This document shows, piece after piece, positions 38,301 through 49,194 of a stretch of 64,000 nucleotides of DNA (position 1 is the first letter of the stretch; each line of letters opens with the position of its first letter). A model generated the notes under the pieces. It was not told the DNA's origin, ran no database searches, and saw nothing but the letters and a program-made list of their open reading frames with translations. A program made the position numbers and the translations under genes. This stretch comes from Apostichopus japonicus (taxonomy: Eukaryota; Echinodermata; Holothuroidea; Aspidochirotida; Stichopodidae): positions 13,786,001-13,850,000 of the forward strand of contig NC_092573.1 in NCBI RefSeq assembly GCF_037975245.1. Reading direction: 5' to 3'.

Positions 38301-41300
38301 CATGTTCTACATTAATCGACTGTTAAATTGACCCAGTTTACCTATTTAAAATGAACATGAGTTTCTTTCGTCAGGTGCACATGTGCGCCTGTGTAAACTG
38401 TGCACATGTGCGTATAAATTTCTAATGGTAAATCTTACCGAGGGTCAAAAAAGAAATATTTTGTTTTTACACAAAAAGAGTAAGGAAGATAGGCATTGGA
38501 TATTATTTCTATATTTTAAGAGTTATGGTTAACAACTACATGAAATATCATGATTGAAGAATTTGACATTAAAAGTCGATGTCCCTCTGGAGAGATCCAT
38601 TTCCTGCTGCAGCTACCAAATGTTCATGAACGAATGCAGTCGCAAGTTCACTAATACTTGTTCTCGTAAGACATTTGACAGTTCTATAAATCTACTACGT
38701 TTCGTCTTTGTCTTTACAGATACTTTACCTTTGTGACCGAATGTAAAAATCCAAAGGCTTGTACCATTCTGTTACGGGGAGCCAGCAAAGACATTCTCAA
38801 CGAAGTGGAGCGAAACCTTCAGGATGCCATGAACTCCGCCCGTAATGTCATGATAGAACCTCTCTTGGTTCCGGGAGGCGGAGCTGTGGAAATGGCGTTG
38901 ACACATGTAAGTCACTACGGTGGGCTGTCGGCTGATTCAAACTCATTGACAGATGAAAAGCAATGTATAAATGTTAATGTCATAGATAGATCAATTATAT
39001 GGAAGAAACCTCGGTACAGAACCTCTTTGGGGTGATTTTAAGAGACAAAAAATATCAATGCTGTTTGATACTAAAGTCCTATAACAATGTATTGTTTATT
39101 TACTTTTCTTGTCAAGATTTGATTTCAAATAGTAAAGTGAAATTAATGGAATACCTTGATATTTTATTAATTGCATTTAAAACATGTTTATTGAATGTTT
39201 CCATGGAAAGCAGCCAGTGATGCAATGACAAGGAGTGAATCAAATTCATGAATTACTCGCTTGTTAAAACTTTATTTGTTGAAAGCGTCTAGAAGGTTAT
39301 GGTAGGGTGGTCAGATGATCATTTTGGGTAATATTTTGAAGTATATCTTGAAGGTTGACAATCCACATTGATCAGAAATTCATCATTTAATTTTTTTTTT
39401 TTTGGTCATTCAAGACTAAATTTCATTTTCCTTTCCAAATGCACATTTCCCCGAGTGTGTTATAACTTGTGTTTTGCCTCCACACCAGGCCTTGACCGAA
39501 AAAGCTAAAACGATCACAGGTGTTCAACAATGGCCTTACAAGGCAGTTGCATCGGCGTTGGAGGTCATCCCTAGGACCTTGATACAGAATTGTGGCGGTA
39601 ACACCATCAGGACATTGACTGCTCTTAGGGTTAGTTTTATTCCTACATTATCAGATTAACTCCACTTATTTAAATGATCAAGCTCGGTGCAAAATGTGAA
39701 GTTTGCATTTTTGGATGGTGTATTTGATATCATTATATCTGCAATAATTTATCCATTGTCGCATAGCAAATTGACATTCAAATTGCTTTACAGGTGCATA
39801 TATTTATAGCTGGTTGTAAAATTGTTCTAATGCTAATACCACTGTATACTGTACTCCATATTATGCTACAAAGCACTTGTACTGTAAGTATGAACAGTTC
39901 TGAACCTTAATCTAATAGAAAAGGGATATTCATACTGCTCGTACTGTTGCTTAAAGGTGCATTGAAGCATGACATGCAATTATAGTTTATAGAAATTGTC
40001 AAAGTAGATGTATAAGAGACTTTGGAATGAATGAAAGGGGTTATATGTTACTTATAAGATTATCTTGCTTTAACCTAGGCTGTGTGAGACTGGGAACCCT
40101 ACATGCAACATGGCATATTATTTAGCAATTACCTGATGATCAGAACTGAATTTACCTTGGAATATTGTGACGACCAAAACAGCATGATAGAAGTTTGCAA
40201 ACACCTTGTTTTATGTAATAAGAACAACTTTGGGGATCATTCTTTACTATGATGCCAAATTATGCAGACCAACCAACTTTCCCATCAGGCAGCCGTGCAA
40301 GAAAATGATTTTTTTTTTTTTTTTTTTGAGCGACTTCCTTCTAATGAATCTAGAATAGCCCTGTCATATGGTTCGGGTTGTAATTCTCAAAATATCTTAA
40401 TGCTCACTGATGTTAGCAGCAGCTACCCAATCTTGAAAATGATAATGGACTTAATACTTTCTAATTGCAGGCTAAACATGCTGACCCTAGTAATTTCTGC
40501 TGGGGTATCGATGGGGAAAAGGGCACCATTGTAGATATGAATGAGCTAGGCGTCTGGGACGCCTTTGCAGTGAAAGCTCAGACGTACAAGACCGCTCTGG
40601 AGGTGAGTAAGACTTGATGCACCCTTGAGTTGTGTGTCTAGATGGCTTTAGACACTGTACCTGCTACTTAAGGCAGCATTTTGCGTTTGGTCGCCGTTTT
40701 CTACTTTTTTGACATGTCCATCAAGTTTTTTACATATATCAATCACAAAACAGCAAACTAAGATATTAGCCAAGTTTTTCCCTGTCAACAACGTTAATTG
40801 GCGAGTAATTAAGGATATTTGCAGATAATGAGAAAAGTGTCCACGACAAATTCCACATTTAAAATTAATCGCATACAGTTCCCCCAAACCCACTAGTTTG
40901 AATTCAACCAATCAGAGATGCAGGTTTAGTTGTGAGCCGTTGCCAAAAATAGATTCAAGACTTTGCGATGGTACAACCAGGGAGTTGTTATGGAACTCCC
41001 TGGTAAAACTGCCATATAAGTTGAAAGTTGCAAATTTTTCAACTTTTATGCCACCATTTGAAGTAAGATTTAAATAGATTAGCTAGTTATGTATGTCGTT
41101 ATGGCATAGTGGAGTCAGTGAGGTTGAGAAAAATCATAGAAAAGGACGCAAAATGCTGCTTTAAAAGGGATATTCTGGTCACTAAAGTTGATTACTTAGC
41201 AAATATTGCTGAAAATTATGATATTTTGTAATGTATTTGGCAACATTAGAATGGAATATGTCATCAGGTCAATTCAACTGAAAATGTCCTTGTTTGTCTT

Positions 41301-41753
41301 TGCAATATCAATATAGCATCAGCAAAGAAAAATTGAAGACAATAACTTAGCTCATTTTTCCTTCGGAGGGCTGGCATTTTTGAATAAGTTTAACCTTCTG
41401 CCAAATCTCTTCCACTGTTGTGTCAAACAGTTCAAACTAACTGTTAACTAGTTAAACAGTTAAACTACTATAAGCTTCTTATTTTGTTGTTTATTATGTA
41501 TTTCTGTTGTGATGTACATGGCCGCAGATATAGAAAATAAAATATAATCAATTTAATTAACCTTTGTTGGGTTCAGTCAGACTTACAAGTTCATCACTGT
41601 TTTTTTTCTAAATAAATCAAACTTCTCTCCATCTTGCAGACCGCGATGCTGTTATTGAGGATTGACGACATTGTGTCCGGTTCCAAGAAGGCATCCGGGG
41701 GTGAGGGTCACGGTGCCACCGCCCCTACAGGACCAATGGAGGGTGGAGACTGA
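23357..41753 (+). CDS. CCT3: T-complex protein 1 subunit gamma (CCT3), complete gene
   Basis: Subunit of the cytosolic TRiC/CCT ring chaperonin, which folds actin, tubulin and many WD40 proteins using ATP. Sixteen exons join in one frame to 551 residues plus stop (human CCT3 is 545): 23357-23393, 23477-23538, 25058-25108, 25530-25592, 26845-26941, 27715-27835, 28541-28621, 29775-29880, 30110-30259, 31129-31261, 32721-32802, 34392-34490, 38720-38906, 39489-39629, 40471-40602, 41640-41753. All introns are GT-AG. ATP-site motifs are intact: LGP (43-45), TNDG with Asp64, GDGTT (94-98), catalytic Asp396 in NLQDAM, and GGG (413-415). The [12 protein letters not shown] block and the [16 protein letters not shown] segment near the C terminus fit the gamma subunit. 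The tail is Gly-rich. Introns carry MITEs, a SINE and a LINE tail, but no coding exon is interrupted. Confidence 0.97.
23477..23538 (+). CDS. CCT3: CCT3 exon 2
   Basis: Residues 13-33 with [12 protein letters not shown], matching the conserved QNTKRESGRKVQ of the gamma subunit. Acceptor CCACAG, donor AAG|GTCAGT, ends in phase 0. Confidence 0.96.
24208..24821 (+). mobile_element. TTAA-flanked MITE in CCT3 intron 2, 614 bp
   Basis: Inverted ends AGCAGCATTTTGC and GCAAAATGCTGCT sit inside TTAA duplications (24204-24207 and 24822-24825), the target site of piggyBac- and Kolobok-type transposases. It is related over its length to 40672-41160 in opposite orientation, with about 125 extra bp in this copy. 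It contains a micro-palindrome. Confidence 0.85.
24491..24515 (-). mobile_element. Micro-palindromic element, copy 4 (25 bp), inside a MITE
   Basis: Identical in the reverse sense to copies 2 and 5. Exact 7-bp repeats GTTGTAC flank it (24484-24490 and 24516-24522). It occupies the same internal position as the copy in the second MITE, so it entered before that MITE multiplied. Confidence 0.88.
25058..25108 (+). CDS. CCT3: CCT3 exon 3
   Basis: Residues 34-50, [17 protein letters not shown], including the LGP nucleotide-binding turn. Two tandem ATTGCAG strings precede possible starts. Use of the first (exon from 25058) keeps the conserved [10 protein letters not shown]. Confidence 0.95.
25530..25592 (+). 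CDS. CCT3: CCT3 exon 4
   Basis: Residues 51-71, with [18 protein letters not shown]. Asp64 corresponds to the nucleotide-site Asp of GroEL (Asp52). Phase 0 at both ends. Confidence 0.97.
26845..26941 (+). CDS. CCT3: CCT3 exon 5
   Basis: Residues 72-103 plus one base of Ala104. Carries the chaperonin signature GDGTT at 94-98 preceded by [11 protein letters not shown] microsatellite lies just upstream in the intron. Confidence 0.97.
27715..27835 (+). CDS. CCT3: CCT3 exon 6
   Basis: Residues 104-143 plus two bases of Ser144: [17 protein letters not shown], then a helical segment. Donor CAG|GTCAGT. Confidence 0.96.
28541..28621 (+). CDS. CCT3: CCT3 exon 7
   Basis: Residues 145-170 plus two bases of Trp171 ([13 protein letters not shown]...[10 protein letters not shown] across the junctions). 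This is the intermediate-domain region, more diverged from vertebrates than its neighbours. Confidence 0.93.
29775..29880 (+). CDS. CCT3: CCT3 exon 8
   Basis: Residues 171-206 with [13 protein letters not shown] and [13 protein letters not shown], matching the family's IDIKKYARVEK. Ends in phase 0. Confidence 0.96.
30110..30259 (+). CDS. CCT3: CCT3 exon 9
   Basis: Residues 207-256, start of the apical domain: [39 protein letters not shown]. Phase 0 at both ends. Confidence 0.97.
30340..30655. repeat. Tandem repeat, 106-bp unit, 3 copies, CCT3 intron 9
   Basis: GGGCAGTAAAGAGTCTGATA recurs with exact 106-bp spacing (GCAG at 30351, 30457 and 30563). Copies differ by only a few bases, so the expansion looks recent. 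Confidence 0.93.
31129..31261 (+). CDS. CCT3: CCT3 exon 10
   Basis: Residues 257-300 plus one base of Asp301. Apical domain: [20 protein letters not shown], then [13 protein letters not shown]. Confidence 0.97.
31853..32158 (+). mobile_element. SINE with a tRNA-Ser/Leu-like head, CCT3 intron 10
   Basis: The head at 31853-31946 has A-box TGGCCGAGTGGATAAAGG and B-box GGTTCGATTCC, with the extra-long variable arm seen in class II tRNAs (Ser/Leu). A non-tRNA body follows, ending in an ATT/T-rich tail near 32140-32158. It is not a functional tRNA: the acceptor stem does not close. Confidence 0.75.
32175..32560 (+). mobile_element. LINE (L2/CR1-like) 3' end fragment, CCT3 intron 10
   Basis: One frame gives [16 protein letters not shown], the conserved end-of-reverse-transcriptase motif. 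Stops follow. The 3' end has GCACTATATAAGTATATGG and a TATTATTATGATTAT tail, typical of L2-type elements. It is 5'-truncated and inactive. Confidence 0.7.
32721..32802 (+). CDS. CCT3: CCT3 exon 11
   Basis: Residues 301-327 plus two bases of Arg328: [18 protein letters not shown] followed by [10 protein letters not shown]. It is preceded by a SINE and a LINE tail in intron 10. Confidence 0.97.
34392..34490 (+). CDS. CCT3: CCT3 exon 12
   Basis: Residues 328-360 plus two bases of Glu361: [20 protein letters not shown] and [14 protein letters not shown] hAT-like element begins 69 bp after its donor. Confidence 0.97.
34559..35335. mobile_element. hAT-like non-autonomous transposon, 777 bp, CCT3 intron 12
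   Basis: Ends TAGTGTTTACACGGG and CCCGTGCAAACACTA are inverted repeats with one mismatch. An exact 8-bp duplication ACAAATAC flanks it (34551-34558 and 35336-35343). Subterminal GGTACCCGGG-like repeats occur at both ends. No transposase frame. Confidence 0.88.
35344..38719. other. CCT3 intron 12, remainder: no gene seen
   Basis: CATA-type simple repeat at 35344-35430, a poly-T tract near 35610-35630, otherwise AT-rich sequence. The minus-strand frame at 37256-37672 is unlike any family known to me. Confidence 0.4.
38720..38906 (+). CDS. CCT3: CCT3 exon 13
   Basis: Residues 361-423. [20 protein letters not shown] and catalytic Asp396 (NLQDAM), then VPGGGA at 411-416, the ATP-site glycine loop. 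It follows the longest intron (34491-38719). Confidence 0.97.
39489..39629 (+). CDS. CCT3: CCT3 exon 14
   Basis: Residues 424-470: [20 protein letters not shown], then [20 protein letters not shown]. Equatorial-domain helices. Phase 0 at both ends. Confidence 0.97.
40471..40602 (+). CDS. CCT3: CCT3 exon 15
   Basis: Residues 471-514: [12 protein letters not shown] with Asp492, the position of the nucleotide-contacting GroEL Asp495, then [18 protein letters not shown]. Acceptor AATTGCAG, donor GAG|GTGAGT. Confidence 0.97.
40672..41160 (-). mobile_element. TTAA-flanked MITE in CCT3 intron 15, 489 bp
   Basis: Ends GGCAGCATTTTGCG and CGCAAAATGCTGCT inside TTAA at 40668-40671 and 41161-41164. It is the inverted relative of the MITE at 24208-24821 and carries a micro-palindrome at the corresponding place. 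Confidence 0.85.
40978..41002 (+). mobile_element. Micro-palindromic element, copy 5 (25 bp), inside a MITE
   Basis: Same 25 bases as copy 2. Flanking 7-mers are GTACAAC (40971-40977) and GTAAAAC (41003-41009), one substitution apart. Copy 4 has the unmutated pair in reverse complement. Confidence 0.85.
41640..41753 (+). CDS. CCT3: CCT3 exon 16 and stop
   Basis: Residues 515-551 and [23 protein letters not shown] closes the equatorial domain. The last ~20 residues form the flexible Gly-rich tail that lines the ring floor. Confidence 0.97.
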   Translation, partial: TAMLLLRIDDIVSGSKKASGGEGHGATAPTGPMEGGD

Positions 41754-42186
41754 TAATCATACCAAACCTCACCTTTTTGTGCAAGTAGTCGTCTGTGTGT
41801 AATATCGCCGTTGTCCTGGATGTGACATCCCTTTTTTGCTGTCCGTTTGCCAAAATGTCCTCCAAGTTTTAATAATGTCAGTAGAGGATGGATGTCACCT
41901 CTCATAATTTAGATATCTCGGAGATAAAGCACCATGCAGTTTACGACATTGCTCTGTGGGTCGTATTATATAAGAATGTTTACTGACAATGCAAGCTGAA
42001 GTTTCCATAAGTCTTGAAAACCCTTCATGAGTTGAAGTTTTTGTTAAACATAGTAGGACAGTTCATTCCATTTATGGTGTTCATTCTGTTCATTATACAT
42101 GTACAATCAGTCAATCGAAAAAATATGTCACATCGTCAAAATCAGTTATACAAGTGTGAAGCTGTTATTATTGAAAGGTAGCACAG

Positions 42187-42192
42187 AATAAA
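42187..42192 (+). terminator. Candidate proximal CCT3 polyadenylation signal
   Basis: AATAAA in ACAGAATAAAG, about 430 bp after the stop codon. No strong GT-rich element is visible just downstream. Confidence 0.35.
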
Positions 42193-43803
42193 GATAAAGA
42201 GCAACTAACTATGTGACTGGAAGGGCTTGCTAATCAAGTAGCTGTAAGCAAAATACCATCATAGATTTATTTCAATGTCCTTTTGTTATGGATGGGTCTC
42301 ATGGAAAAAAAAAGATGACTTTTGAAAATTTCAGTAAGACTGTTAAGAGACATACTTCTGAGAAAATGTCTAATGTAATTGCCGTAAACAAATTGAGAAA
42401 GAATCTTCAACTTATAGATTGGTTTTGTGATCGACATTGTTGACTTTAAAGTGAGATTACAGGGTTTGGCTCAAGAGTAAAGAATCATGCAAAGAACCAC
42501 TCGTAACGATGGCAGTATCCGAGAAGAACTGATGCTGTATTCAAAGCTCGGAAAGTTTGCCAAAATATGTGACAAGTTAAAAGAAATGTCAGTCAAAATG
42601 TTATTTTTATGATAGTAATATTTGTAAAAGCCAACAATTATTAAGAGGCTGCTTAATATCCTTCTCATGGTGTTACAATTCAGATTCTCTGAGGTGAAAT
42701 ACAAGATACGACTGTTTCTTTGTAAAACTAAATCTTCTGCATTATGCAGGAAACTATCGTATTGGGGATTGGGAGTCAAGCCCTAACTTCTCCCCATAAG
42801 TATTGGTTGTGCTACCAGTACTGTGTAAGGTAATATTATCCAGCATTGCAACAAACTCTTTACTTCCTCTCTGGATATTGATAGCAGCAGTGTATCAATA
42901 TATCCCCCTCTCATATCAAAATCTTTTCATGAAAACACCAGTCTTTTCTTTTCTGTTTTAAATGTGTCTGATTCTGCACTTTAAATACTGATTTCATGTC
43001 ACTGAAGTACTGCATTATAATCTTTAACAGATTACATGAATGGCATTTAATCCATTTGTAGAGTGAAAAAATCAACCAATCAAGGCTTAAAACTGAGATT
43101 TGTGTTATTTCAAGTTGTTGCGGTCGATATTTATAAAACAATATTTACTAAGCAATTTCAACTTTCATCACATTCTTTGTCAAGCCAGGACTTTTGTAAC
43201 GAATCGGTTAAGTGGTTGCATTTGAGATTGGTTGGGAAAACTTCAAAATTGAATGAAAATGTAATAACGAAACTTTCATAGCTCCTGCCATGGCGTTCAT
43301 TTCGAAATGAACTGACATGGTTAGAGGAACCTACATAAATCAGGGTAGATAGAAAGCTGTTGAGCTATGTGTCATGTTTGTCATAAACTTACCTCATTTC
43401 ACCTTTAACTTTGTGAGCTTATTGTTTGTTTTTTAATTAGTTGGACAACATTTCAATGTAAGTTGGCCCGCTGGTCTCTGCTGTCGTGTTTCTTGTGACT
43501 GTACAATGTTTCAACTTCTAGAAACTGCATTCCTCAAATGAAAATTACCCCAGAACAAACTAATTCCCTTTAACCGACATATGCAAAGTTGACTGGAAAA
43601 TGATCTTGTCATGTTCCACTAGAAGTGTTAAACATCTAATCATATCAACAGCTTCCTTCCTTTCTGGGTTTTTTCTTTTTTAGATTTTGTACTGAATATG
43701 CAGTGTTTTCTTTGTGATGCTAATGAGGTGTTTCTTCCCTAAAGAGACGAAATATTTCAGTGTACTTGATGTTAAATAATTGTCCATTGGAAAACAATGA
43801 AAT

Positions 43804-43809
43804 AATAAA
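43804..43809 (+). terminator. Candidate distal CCT3 polyadenylation signal
   Basis: AATAAA in AATAATAAAGTG. It is followed 25-50 bp later by TTTGTTTGA and long T tracts, the expected downstream element. Confidence 0.4.
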
Positions 43810-44719
43810 GTGAAGCTAGAAGCTGCAAATATTGCCTTTGTTTGATTTTTTTTGTTTTTTTGAACATGTTAAAGATGGGCTTAAATGTTGTTTGTTACAA
43901 AGTTATCAAACAGTTTCAGAAAACACTTTCTGCCAAATCCACCATGAAATAATTGTTGTGGCCAGCCATATCAATATGTGCATTTTTTGAAAAGTCTCTG
44001 TCTGTGAAGGACTGGCTTTGTATACAAGAAGGAGACACCCGGAATGAATCACTCCATGCAACTGTCTAGCACCTTTTGTTTGGTTTCTTGGGAAAACATG
44101 GCACTGCTTTTTCAAGTGTGTCATTTCGTTTATTGGAAAAATGTTTGAAAAAAGTCCCCGAAACAAGTCGACAAAATACACATAAATAAACACAACAAGA
44201 CAATGTAACAGTACAATGGAAAAGTGTGAAACCGTTATTGCCCTACTCTAGGAAACATAATTTCGGCCTCTGGCGTTTTGCGAAAAACCAACTTAACATA
44301 TTCTCGGAACAAGAGCAGTGAATACGTTAAAGAAATTGTTATTCATCGGCTCCGCAATTCCCCTCCCACCTCCTTTAGTATATTTATTGGTTGAAGTACT
44401 ACGAGAGTGAAAAGAACAAACTCCCTTACATGTATATATCATGATAGATAATTCTAAGATATATTCTTTTATAGATCATGGAATTGTCTATCCTCTTGCC
44501 GTTGAACACTTACGAAATAGTTCAACAATCGTTTAGGTACCTTGCTGGTTTGAATAAGTAAATTTTAGGTAGTAATACTTGTTGCATACTTATTGTTATC
44601 TACCCAAGTATAAACACACTTAACTGAATTAAGACTGGCGCCCTCTACAATGGTTTCGCTAGCGCCATACATAGACGGTTCTGATCTGCACAATCTAAAC
44701 AGATTTGGTTTGGTTTACT

Positions 44720-45074
44720 CAGTGGCGTAGGAAGGTACTTTTGAGTGGGGAGGGGGGGCTGAAGACTGATGGCCGGCCTGGGGGAGGGGTCTAATTCCTT
44801 TGGAATTTTTTGCATTTCCAGGTGGCCTCAGATGCAATTTGGTGCAATATAGCACACTTCAACACCCACTCCATTTTGTAAACTTAATTTTGTATTTTCA
44901 CCTGGCCTTAGATGCAATTTGGTGCTCCAAATGAGATTTTTTTCTCATTTGGAAATGAAAAAGGGGTTTTTTGACTTGCGAAGCGGGGGGGGGGCGGAAT
45001 GATACTTCCGCCCCTCCACATTTTTCACCGGGGGGGGGGGCTGGCGCCCCCAGCCCCCGGTTCCTACGCCCTTG
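44720..45074. mobile_element. hAT-like MITE, 355 bp
   Basis: Ends CAGTGGCGTAGGAAGG and TTCCTACGCCCTTG are imperfect inverted repeats. An exact 8-bp duplication GGTTTACT flanks it (44712-44719 and 45075-45082). G runs and C runs are internal. Non-coding. Confidence 0.85.
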
Positions 45075-45465
45075 GGTTTACTTGATTTTATACAAAATGA
45101 CAAACGCCTATCGCTAGAAATTTGACAAGTCAAAGTAGGCTACTGCCTCAACAATTAGTGCTTGCGTAATGTCATTGTATGGCCTACCCATTCCAAGAAG
45201 ATTTTGAAGTAAATTGTTTTCTTATTTCTTATATTTGTTAGTAACAGGATCCCTGATAAACTCATGTTTATCACTAATATGTGTGTTTGTGGGTGGGGGG
45301 TAGACTGGGTTTCCTCAGTCCCCCCCCTCAAACCCAGTCCACCCCCTCCCCCCCCCCATTTGAGAAATTTTGGTAAAATGTAGGGTGCTTGTAGACACAA
45401 TACGGTGCTATGTTTTGCAACTTGAATTTTTATTTGTTTAGGTTACACAACCCATATATAACAGT

Positions 45466-47203
45466 CAGTGGCGTCGCCAAGGGGGGCCAGGGGGGGGGGG
45501 GGGGCACGTGCCCCCCTGGAAAACCTAGTGCCCCCCGAGTGCCCCCCCCCCCCATCTGAGATTTGGGTTGGTAAAAAAATATATATATATTTTGTTATAT
45601 TCAACTCCCATCATCTGAGTTGGTTTTTCATAAGGACAAAGAAGCACAGTAATTCGTATTTTCTTCAAATGAGCTGCGAAAAAATGAACAAGTTTATCCT
45701 TGAACGTCGGGTATCGAAGTCGTAACCCGCGCCATCACAACAGGTGTCGATATTTACATTGAATGTGTCAGTACTCACGCCATACCAGCGGATATACAAG
45801 TCCGCTTCGCGAGCTACATGACTGTGAGAAGGGAGGGTACTGCAATATGTTGCCTTGGTCTGAGGTTGACAGGTTAGGAGCTGACGAAATGTGAGAATGT
45901 GAGGGTCCGCAGGCACCATACTTGCCTATATTTGTGGACCCATATATTAACCCTGTTGTGTAGGGGGTGCAGAGGTCATTTGAGGTCAGATGCTTGTAGG
46001 AACAAATGGCGAATGTTCACACCTGCATACTGAGCCATACTCGATGTGTGATCAAACTTTGGATTGCATGGTGAGATCCCTGATAAGAGCCAATAACGAT
46101 GCTGGAACCTGTTACATCTTAATAGATAATGGGCGAAAACGAGAAGGACAAGAAAGGAGTCGGGGTCATGCACACATTAATTCAACAAATGTAGGTTCTA
46201 TTGATAGGGTTAGGCATAATATCGACAGCATGTGGTTCATATCCTCTGCAAAATTCTGCGCCTTGTTAAAATCATTACCTCAAAAATAGCAATTTCTGGA
46301 GATATCTTCAGATCGAATTTAGCATCAAATGTGGCAGCATTTTGCATCTAGCCCATCCTCCGTATGCGAAAATTTTCCAAAGGGGAGGGGGGGGCAGTGA
46401 CGGCGGAACCGGGGGGGGCTTGGGGGCTCAGCCCCCCAATGAAAAAGTTGAGGGGGAAAATGCATGATAAGCCCCCCCCCCCAATATTTACCAAGGCTCC
46501 GAAACGTGCATCTGCCCATTTTTCAATGCATACTTGTCGATCTGTCCGATGCACACGTATACTATATAGGTGTAATAATTTTAGTAAATGCTGGGGGGAC
46601 CCTCGGCCTGTCCCCTGGCTATAGACCATATTGTCACCCCAACCGCGTCTTCACGCCCCGTGAAAAGTGGAAGCAGTGAGTGTGAGTACCGGTAAGCGCA
46701 ACACAACTTCGTCTTAGGCCAATGACTTGCTTCATTTCAGCCAGTTCTCCAACATCCCCTCACTACACTCAAAAACGTCTTTGCGAGTACACTACGAGTA
46801 ATAGCTACTCTCTTAAAACACCATCGAATATACAAATTACAATGTTTTTACAGACTTTTACGTGCAATCTGAGAAATTGCAGGCTTGAGACCCATATTTT
46901 AGGGCTAGGTATTCGCAGCATAAAACACTCGGGAAGTGCCGTTTCCGGCCATCTGGGGGTTTGAAAAACCCAAATTTTTCTTGTACGCTCCTCGCCAACC
47001 GATGGTGGCGCTCCGCTTAGATAGTCTCCACACATTAGCCGCCCCCCCTAATAATTTTTCCGTTCCGCCGCGCCTGGAGGGGCACCCCCTCCCCAGAGAC
47101 CCCTCCCCAGGACGTTGATCCGTATCCACCTAAGTGCCCCCCCATCAAATGCTGGTGCCCCCCCTGTGCCCCCCCCAGACTGAAAAGTCTGGTGACGCCA
47201 CTG
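45466..47203. mobile_element. hAT-like non-autonomous transposon, 1738 bp
   Basis: Ends CAGTGGCGTC and GACGCCACTG are perfect 10-bp inverted repeats. An exact 8-bp duplication ATAACAGT flanks it (45458-45465 and 47204-47211). The CTAAGCGGAGCGCCACCAT module is present near 46968-47035 on the minus strand. The internal part (about 45600-46350) is not G/C-rich and may be captured sequence. No transposase was recognised. Confidence 0.87.
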
Positions 47204-47211
47204 ATAACAGT

Positions 47212-49190
47212 CCGGTTTACTTGTAAGGACATATCCTATAGAAAGTGCATTTCCATGAGCAAAAGAACACAACATTCATCTTGTATGTCCTTCACAAACA
47301 AGAACATTTCCCATGGCTATATAGCCCCTGAAACTCATGGTCTTTTTACTACCAAGGATTCCACTGGCGCAAGCACGTAAGCCCGGCAAAGATGAGACAT
47401 TGTAAACCTAAATGACGTTCACCTTTTAAAGATTCAAAACTTTACCCACAGACAGTTCCCATCATTACAAGGGATGATTCCATTTTCAAGCAGTTATTTG
47501 CGACTGGTCATCAAATTTTTAGAAATGCTTCGAAACCCCCTACCGTGCATTTCTTTGTTATCAAAGGTCACCAAAATTAATGTTCATTGCAGCGAGTTAT
47601 CAATTCATTTGTAAGACTTCATCAAACACTTTCTCTTAGAATATTAATCAGATTTAGAAAATCAAATCAGAAATTTGCAAAACATTTTGAATTATTCTTC
47701 ACTATCTGATTATGTATAATAAAACTGCATTGTTATAGGATTTTTACAACATTAATCAACCGAATGAGTTGTTTTACAAACTTAGGCACAGTTACATTCA
47801 ATGTCGTTTGTCAGATTGCCTTTTCGACCATAAATGTATATTTGCATACATTATAACTGCGCCTTTATTCTCCCCACATTACGGAAATCAAACTTGTGAT
47901 TCTATACAAAATAAATCAATTTTAGGCTACAAATATGACCTTTCGTAACCCGGAATTTAATTACTCGTGAGAGACAAAATTAGCCCCAAAAAATAAATAA
48001 ACTGTAAGCTCTCGGGTTCTCACACAGGTCGTCACTGTTGTGCAAAGATTAAAATTCAAAGAAATTATCTATACTGTAGTAACAACAGCAACCAAATATG
48101 AGCACATTCCACACAATAATCGATCACTATGCACGGACGTAGGCCTATCTATGACGTCAGCAAACATATTTTCCTTTCTATTGTTTCAAGTAGAAAACAA
48201 GGTGAGTAAATAAGTGCATCATGACATCCGGTTAAAACTGTATACAAGGAAGGAAGTACAGGTTGTGTGTGGGGGGGAGGGGGGTAAGAGACCCCCCATC
48301 CCCCAATAATAGTCTTGAATCTTCAATAGTTGGAAAATCGGTGGTCAAAACCATGGCAGTTGGAAAGTTTCTCTTAAAATAATTTAAGCTGATCGCACTC
48401 TTGGCGTGATGATTCTGATTTCTGAGTCAACAATATTATGCTATTTCTATTATTTTAGGCTTACATTATCACAAGATTTGACGAAATTCGAACTAAGTAT
48501 TAACCGCAACTTGTTTCTAACTTCTTTAACAACCAATAATAAAGTTGAAAATACTACAAACTAACTTTAAAATTGTCTGAATATGGCCAGTTGGCGTTCG
48601 ATTTATTAATACCTTTGCATATTACTGCAAGTACCCGGTATAGCATATTTACGGTACAAAGAATTGACAACCCACCCAGTTGGAAAAATATGATTCTGGT
48701 TGGAATATTATGATTCTACACCCCTCCCCCATCCCCATGAAAAAGACCATAGTAACGTCCTATGACTGTATAGCCTACTGTTAGCATGATTGAATATAGT
48801 AAAAGTAAAAGTAACTACCTCGCATAAGCTATATTGCACCGACCAACATCACCATGCAGCCCTGACCTTTGCACGGGAAAGTTGTAGGAAAATACGGGTA
48901 AAATAACTATCTGAGAAGTGAGTCATGTTTTTAAACGATGCTTTAAAAACTGTTTACCTCCTACCATCTTAAATGGGCTAATGTTAACCTACCACCAAGT
49001 AAGAACCCACCCCACCCCCTGAGATAAAGGGGCGGTGGGTAGGTGTGATGAAACCACTAATAGGCATGCATTACCGAAGAAATCCGCTTATATGTGCTTT
49101 GTTTACCTCAAATTGGCAAAGACGGTTTGGAGTCAAGCCCCGTCCGTACTCTCGTCAAGTACTCCCCCGTTCCCTCATCTCCCCTTATTT
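47212..49190. other. Intergenic DNA, nothing recognised
   Basis: AT-rich with a G run near 48271-48288 and one TGACGTCA at 48152-48159. I see no gene. Confidence 0.4.
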
Positions 49191-49194
49191 GTTA

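Larger units (their letters stand above)
41754..43835 (+). other. CCT3: Probable CCT3 3' untranslated region
   Basis: No coding potential. Two AATAAA signals are present. The distal one is followed by a T/GT-rich tract, so transcripts may end near 42210 or near 43830. The extent is inferred. Confidence 0.4.
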
